A DNA stretch of 64,000 nucleotides from Curtobacterium flaccumfaciens pv. betae (lineage in GTDB: Bacteria; Actinomycetota; Actinomycetes; Actinomycetales; Microbacteriaceae): the NCBI RefSeq assembly GCF_026241855.1, contig NZ_JAPJDC010000001.1, positions 1,798,001 to 1,862,000 on the forward strand, read 5' to 3'. A program made the position numbers and the translations under genes. The notes beneath the pieces were generated by a model. It searched no databases. It was given only the letters and a program-made list of their open reading frames with translations, and was not told where the DNA came from. This document shows, piece by piece, positions 61,481-64,000 of the stretch; the stretch's first letter is position 1; the number at the start of each line of letters is the position of its first letter.

Positions 61481-61709
61481 GCTGCTGACCTCCTCCGAGG
61501 CACGGTGGAGCGCGCGACGATGCCGATCGTTCTGACGGCGGTGACCGGGAGGGTCTGCGGGGCGCGCTCGCTGGCGGATGTGGATGATGTGGGTACGACT
61601 CCACGACGAGTGCGCTCATCCAGTGTTGCACGACGGAACGGCTCTCGCGAGGGCATCCAGCAAATACATCGGAGCGCTCCAACGAAACACTCAGCTGCCG
61701 GTCGCTCCC

Positions 61710-62624
61710 TCAGTACTCGTTCGTCACCCGGCCCTGGACCCCGCCGCCGCGCAGCTCGATCGTCAACGTGCCGCTCCTGGACTGCGCGGACATCGACACC
61801 GATCCGTGCAGCGCCGCCTGCCGCGGGAAGCACGCCGTCGACGACTCGATGCGGTCCGCCGTCGCCACCAGGCAGATCGTCGACCGGTCCGTCCCGATGC
61901 CGGCCCAGACGTTCCAGGGCGTCTCGGCGGTCCCGCCGTCGAGCGCCCGGTTCGTGAAGACCAGTCGCGTCGTGTGGAGACTCACCGGCGCAGCGACCGG
62001 CCCCGGCAGCTGGTCGGCGTACGTCTGCGGGACGTCGAGCAGCTGCTCGAGCGTGATCGTCCCCGCGGTCGGCGTGACGCTCGGCGCTGCGGCAACGTCC
62101 GGTCGCGCCGTCCCGACGAGCGTCCCGGCGGCGAACGCGACGCCCACCGCCGCTGCCGCGCCGCCCGCGATCCAGGCGCGTGGTCGTTCCGTCCACAACC
62201 ACCGCCGCCACCGGGTCAGTCCGGTCGGCTCGGCCTGGAGGCCCGGCTCGTCCCCGCCAGAGCCCCTCGCGTCGTCGACGTGGTCGCCCCCACCGCCGTC
62301 GGTCGCCTCCGACCCGTCGGCTCCGGCAGGCACCGCCGCCGCGCCGGCGGGCGAGGACACCGGACCGGGCGCGGGCGCCTGCGCGGTCACGGACGCGTGC
62401 CCTGGACCCGATCGCGTCGCGGACGGGACGGACGTGCGGACCGGATCCGGGCCTCCCGGCAGTGGATACCGCGCCGTCGCGTCCGCACGCGCACGGGGTC
62501 GCCGTCCGCGTTCCAGGTCCTGCAGGGCGATCCGGGCGCGCGCCGCGTCCGCCGGGCTCGATCCTGCTCCCCAGGCGACGGCCTCGAGCCATGCCCGTTC
62601 CGCTGCCACGTCGTCGTGGGCCAT
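61710..62624 (-). CDS. Single-pass membrane protein with extracytoplasmic domain
   Basis: A 304-aa protein. Residues 1-150 are cytoplasmic, with a short helical N-terminus (MAHDDVAAERAWLEAVAWG) and a Pro/Gly/Ala-rich linker. One hydrophobic segment (AWIAGGAAAAVGVAFAAGTLVG) leads to an outer domain with two Cys (STICLVATADRIESSTACF) that may form a disulfide. The layout recalls anti-sigma or sensor proteins, but no zinc motif is seen. ATG 62624 has GGGAG upstream. Confidence 0.65.
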   Translation of the reverse strand: MAHDDVAAERAWLEAVAWGAGSSPADAARARIALQDLERGRRPRARADATARYPLPGGPDPVRTSVPSATRSGPGHASVTAQAPAPGPVSSPAGAAAVPAGADGSEATDGGGGDHVDDARGSGGDEPGLQAEPTGLTRWRRWLWTERPRAWIAGGAAAAVGVAFAAGTLVGTARPDVAAAPSVTPTAGTITLEQLLDVPQTYADQLPGPVAAPVSLHTTRLVFTNRALDGGTAETPWNVWAGIGTDRSTICLVATADRIESSTACFPRQAALHGSVSMSAQSRSGTLTIELRGGGVQGRVTNEY

Positions 62625-62717
62625 GCGCACTCCCGCTCTGCCGGTCGCGTGGACAGGTCCATCGTGGCACCGCGCAGCCGTGCGCGCGCACCCAGAACGA
62701 GGGAGTAGGCGTGGTGC

Positions 62718-62933
62718 ATGAGCACCGACCCCATGCCGCAGCACGACGCCGACGCCGAGACCCTCGAGCCGCTGAGCCACGACACGCAGTCCGGCGAGGC
62801 CGACTACGTCGCGACCAGCCCCGGCGGCGCCGGCACGGAACGTCACGTGCCGACCGCCGACGAGGAGCAGGGCCGCGGCACCGAGTACGACCCGGTCGAC
62901 CAGGGACCGCAGCAGGAGGGCCAGGGCGGCTAG
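62718..62933 (+). CDS. Small acidic, probably disordered protein, 71 aa
   Basis: Composition is rich in Asp, Glu, Gln and Gly with no hydrophobic core (DADAETLEPLSHDTQSGEAD...). TAGGCG lies six bases before the ATG, hinting at leaderless expression. Its stop overlaps by four bases the convergent YidC-like gene. No family was recognised. Confidence 0.5.
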   Translation: MSTDPMPQHDADAETLEPLSHDTQSGEADYVATSPGGAGTERHVPTADEEQGRGTEYDPVDQGPQQEGQGG

Positions 62934-63667
62934 CGGACCACCCGTCGCAGCACGGCGCGTTCGCCGTAGGTCCAGGCCGCACTCGTCACGACGTAGAGCG
63001 CGGCGGCGAGTGGTGCGATCGCCGCGAAGACGACCGTGATGAACGGCACGTACCGCCCCACGGCGGCGGTCGCGGCGGCCCCGGGGACCCCCGGTTCCGG
63101 CGCCGGCACCGGGTTCCAGTGGGCGTTCGACCGGCGGCTGAGCTCGACGACGACCGCCAGCACCGCCAGCAGGACCAGCACCACCCAGGCGTGCACCCAC
63201 AGCGGCGACGTGAGCGTGACGACGAGCGAGTGGCCGAGCGGGACCCCGACGAGCGTCGCCTCCAACAGGGCGTTCGCGGTGCCGTCGATCGAGGCGTGCG
63301 TGAACAGCGCGTAGACGAGCGACACCACGGGTGCCTGCGCCAGGACGGGCAGGCAGCCGGCCAGCGGCGAGACCTTCTCGTCGGTGTACAGCTGCTGCAC
63401 CGCTCGCTGCAGCCGCTGGGTGTCGCGGCCGTGGCGCTTCCGGAGCGCCGCGAGCCGGGGCGCGAGGCGCCGGCGGTCCCGTTCGGCCCGCACCTGCAGC
63501 ACGGACAGCGGGACGAGCACCAGGCGGACGGCCAGGGTGAGGAGCACGACGGCGATCGACGCGGCGAACGAGCCGGCGACGGGGGAGAGCGCCGCGGTGA
63601 GGGCGGTGACGAGGTCCGCGCCGCCGTGCAGCAGCGGGCCGACGAGGGGCAGGGTGGACAGGTCCAT
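62930..63667 (-). CDS. yidC2: YidC/Oxa1-family membrane insertase paralogue
   Basis: A 245-aa five-segment insertase that helps membrane proteins fold. The first segments carry the conserved groove Arg (VVLLTLAVRLVLVPLSV), followed by the charged cytoplasmic hairpin (RAERDRRRLAPRLAALRKRH) and NPLAG-like VSPLAGCLPVLAQAPV. It is shorter than the housekeeping YidC and not next to rpmH or rnpA, so it is a second copy. An in-frame GTG at 63718 is an alternative start. A DUF6412-like gene precedes it on the same strand, an arrangement I recall in related genera. Confidence 0.8.
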   Translation of the reverse strand: MDLSTLPLVGPLLHGGADLVTALTAALSPVAGSFAASIAVVLLTLAVRLVLVPLSVLQVRAERDRRRLAPRLAALRKRHGRDTQRLQRAVQQLYTDEKVSPLAGCLPVLAQAPVVSLVYALFTHASIDGTANALLEATLVGVPLGHSLVVTLTSPLWVHAWVVLVLLAVLAVVVELSRRSNAHWNPVPAPEPGVPGAAATAAVGRYVPFITVVFAAIAPLAAALYVVTSAAWTYGERAVLRRVVR

Positions 63668-63728
63668 GACGGTTCCGATCAGTGGTGGGTCAGCGGGGTG
63701 CGCGAGCGGCCCGGCCACCGGTCGGTGG

Positions 63729-64000
63729 TCAGGCCGGGGTCGCGACCCCCGGTGCCCGTGAGCGGACGTGGCCGTCGGCGTCGGGGTGGCTCCACCCGAT
63801 CCGGGTGACCAGGTCGGGCACCGCCGACCGATCCGACACGGATGCCGATCCGACCCCGAGGACGGCCGCGAGCACCGCGACGAGCAGTCGGGCGACGACG
63901 ACGGTCACGGCGACCGCGGTCAGCCCGAGTGCCGCCACGGCCAGCAGGGGCAGCACCCCGGCGGCCGGGTCGCCGAGCACCAGCGCGGCGGTGGCGCGGA
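63729..64000 (-). CDS. DUF6412-like small membrane protein, 5' end outside window
   Basis: The open frame continues to the window edge, so the start is missing or is the GTG at 63980. A long hydrophobic stretch (LPLLAVAALGLTAVAVTVVVARLLVAVLAAVLG) is followed by a polar tail, IGWSHPDADGHVRSRAPG. The PDADGxxRxRAPG ending is what I recall for DUF6412 proteins found beside YidC paralogues. Function unknown. Confidence 0.55.
   Translation of the reverse strand, partial: RATAALVLGDPAAGVLPLLAVAALGLTAVAVTVVVARLLVAVLAAVLGVGSASVSDRSAVPDLVTRIGWSHPDADGHVRSRAPGVATPA

Overview
The window is chromosomal DNA of a high-GC Gram-positive actinobacterium, most probably Microbacteriaceae and Curtobacterium-like; the genus is inferred from memory of protein families and gene neighbourhoods. 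Supporting signs are the strong G/C third-position bias, many GTG starts, ATGA/GTGA operon overlaps, several genes that look leaderless, an LAxTG-type surface protein and a YidC paralogue beside a DUF6412-like gene.

Layout. 0-7 kb: a three-gene Wadjet/Mks-type SMC operon (jetA-jetB-jetC, minus strand) downstream of a tRNA-Val gene; its 3' end abuts a five-copy palindromic repeat array and no jetD is seen. 7-7.7 kb: four tRNA genes. 7.8-17.1 kb: accessory-looking DNA with small unknown and membrane proteins, a decayed P-loop kinase, a tyrosine-recombinase relic, an MFS exporter and an unusual BLUF-TetR fusion. 17.1-28.2 kb: GNAT, DUF1345, Zn-alcohol dehydrogenase, catalase, HpcH/HpaI aldolase, HdeD-like protein, a second tRNA-Gly and a sulfite-oxidase-like/ferredoxin-reductase-like pair. 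28.4-36.5 kb: a translationally coupled operon with a peptide-type ABC importer (lipoprotein, two permeases, fused double ATPase), a CocE/X-Pro-type hydrolase and a TetR regulator, with a perfect palindrome over the likely promoter. 36.5-37.5 kb: a solitary SIP-domain protein behind an iron-box-like palindrome, then Dps.

37.5-54.1 kb is a cell-surface region. A DedA protein, histidine kinase and response regulator form one coupled operon. Around it lies a glycero-manno-heptose pathway of the kind best known from Gram-negative bacteria: GmhA, GmhB, two HldE-type bifunctional enzymes, three GT9 (heptosyltransferase-like) enzymes, two GT4 enzymes, one GT2 enzyme, an aldehyde dehydrogenase and an SDR. 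Together they suggest a heptose-containing surface glycan. 54-64 kb holds PRC-barrel, SGNH hydrolase, universal-stress and Nudix proteins, an LAYTG-anchored surface protein, a second MFS exporter, a single-pass membrane protein, a YidC paralogue and a DUF6412-like gene cut by the window end.

A theme of the whole window is a set of GC-rich palindromic intergenic repeats. There are three tandem arrays (about 0.3-1.2, 45.4-46.2 and 59.5-60.1 kb), stand-alone terminator-like palindromes (20.5 and 37.5 kb), and a fragment lodged inside a coding linker (32.8 kb).
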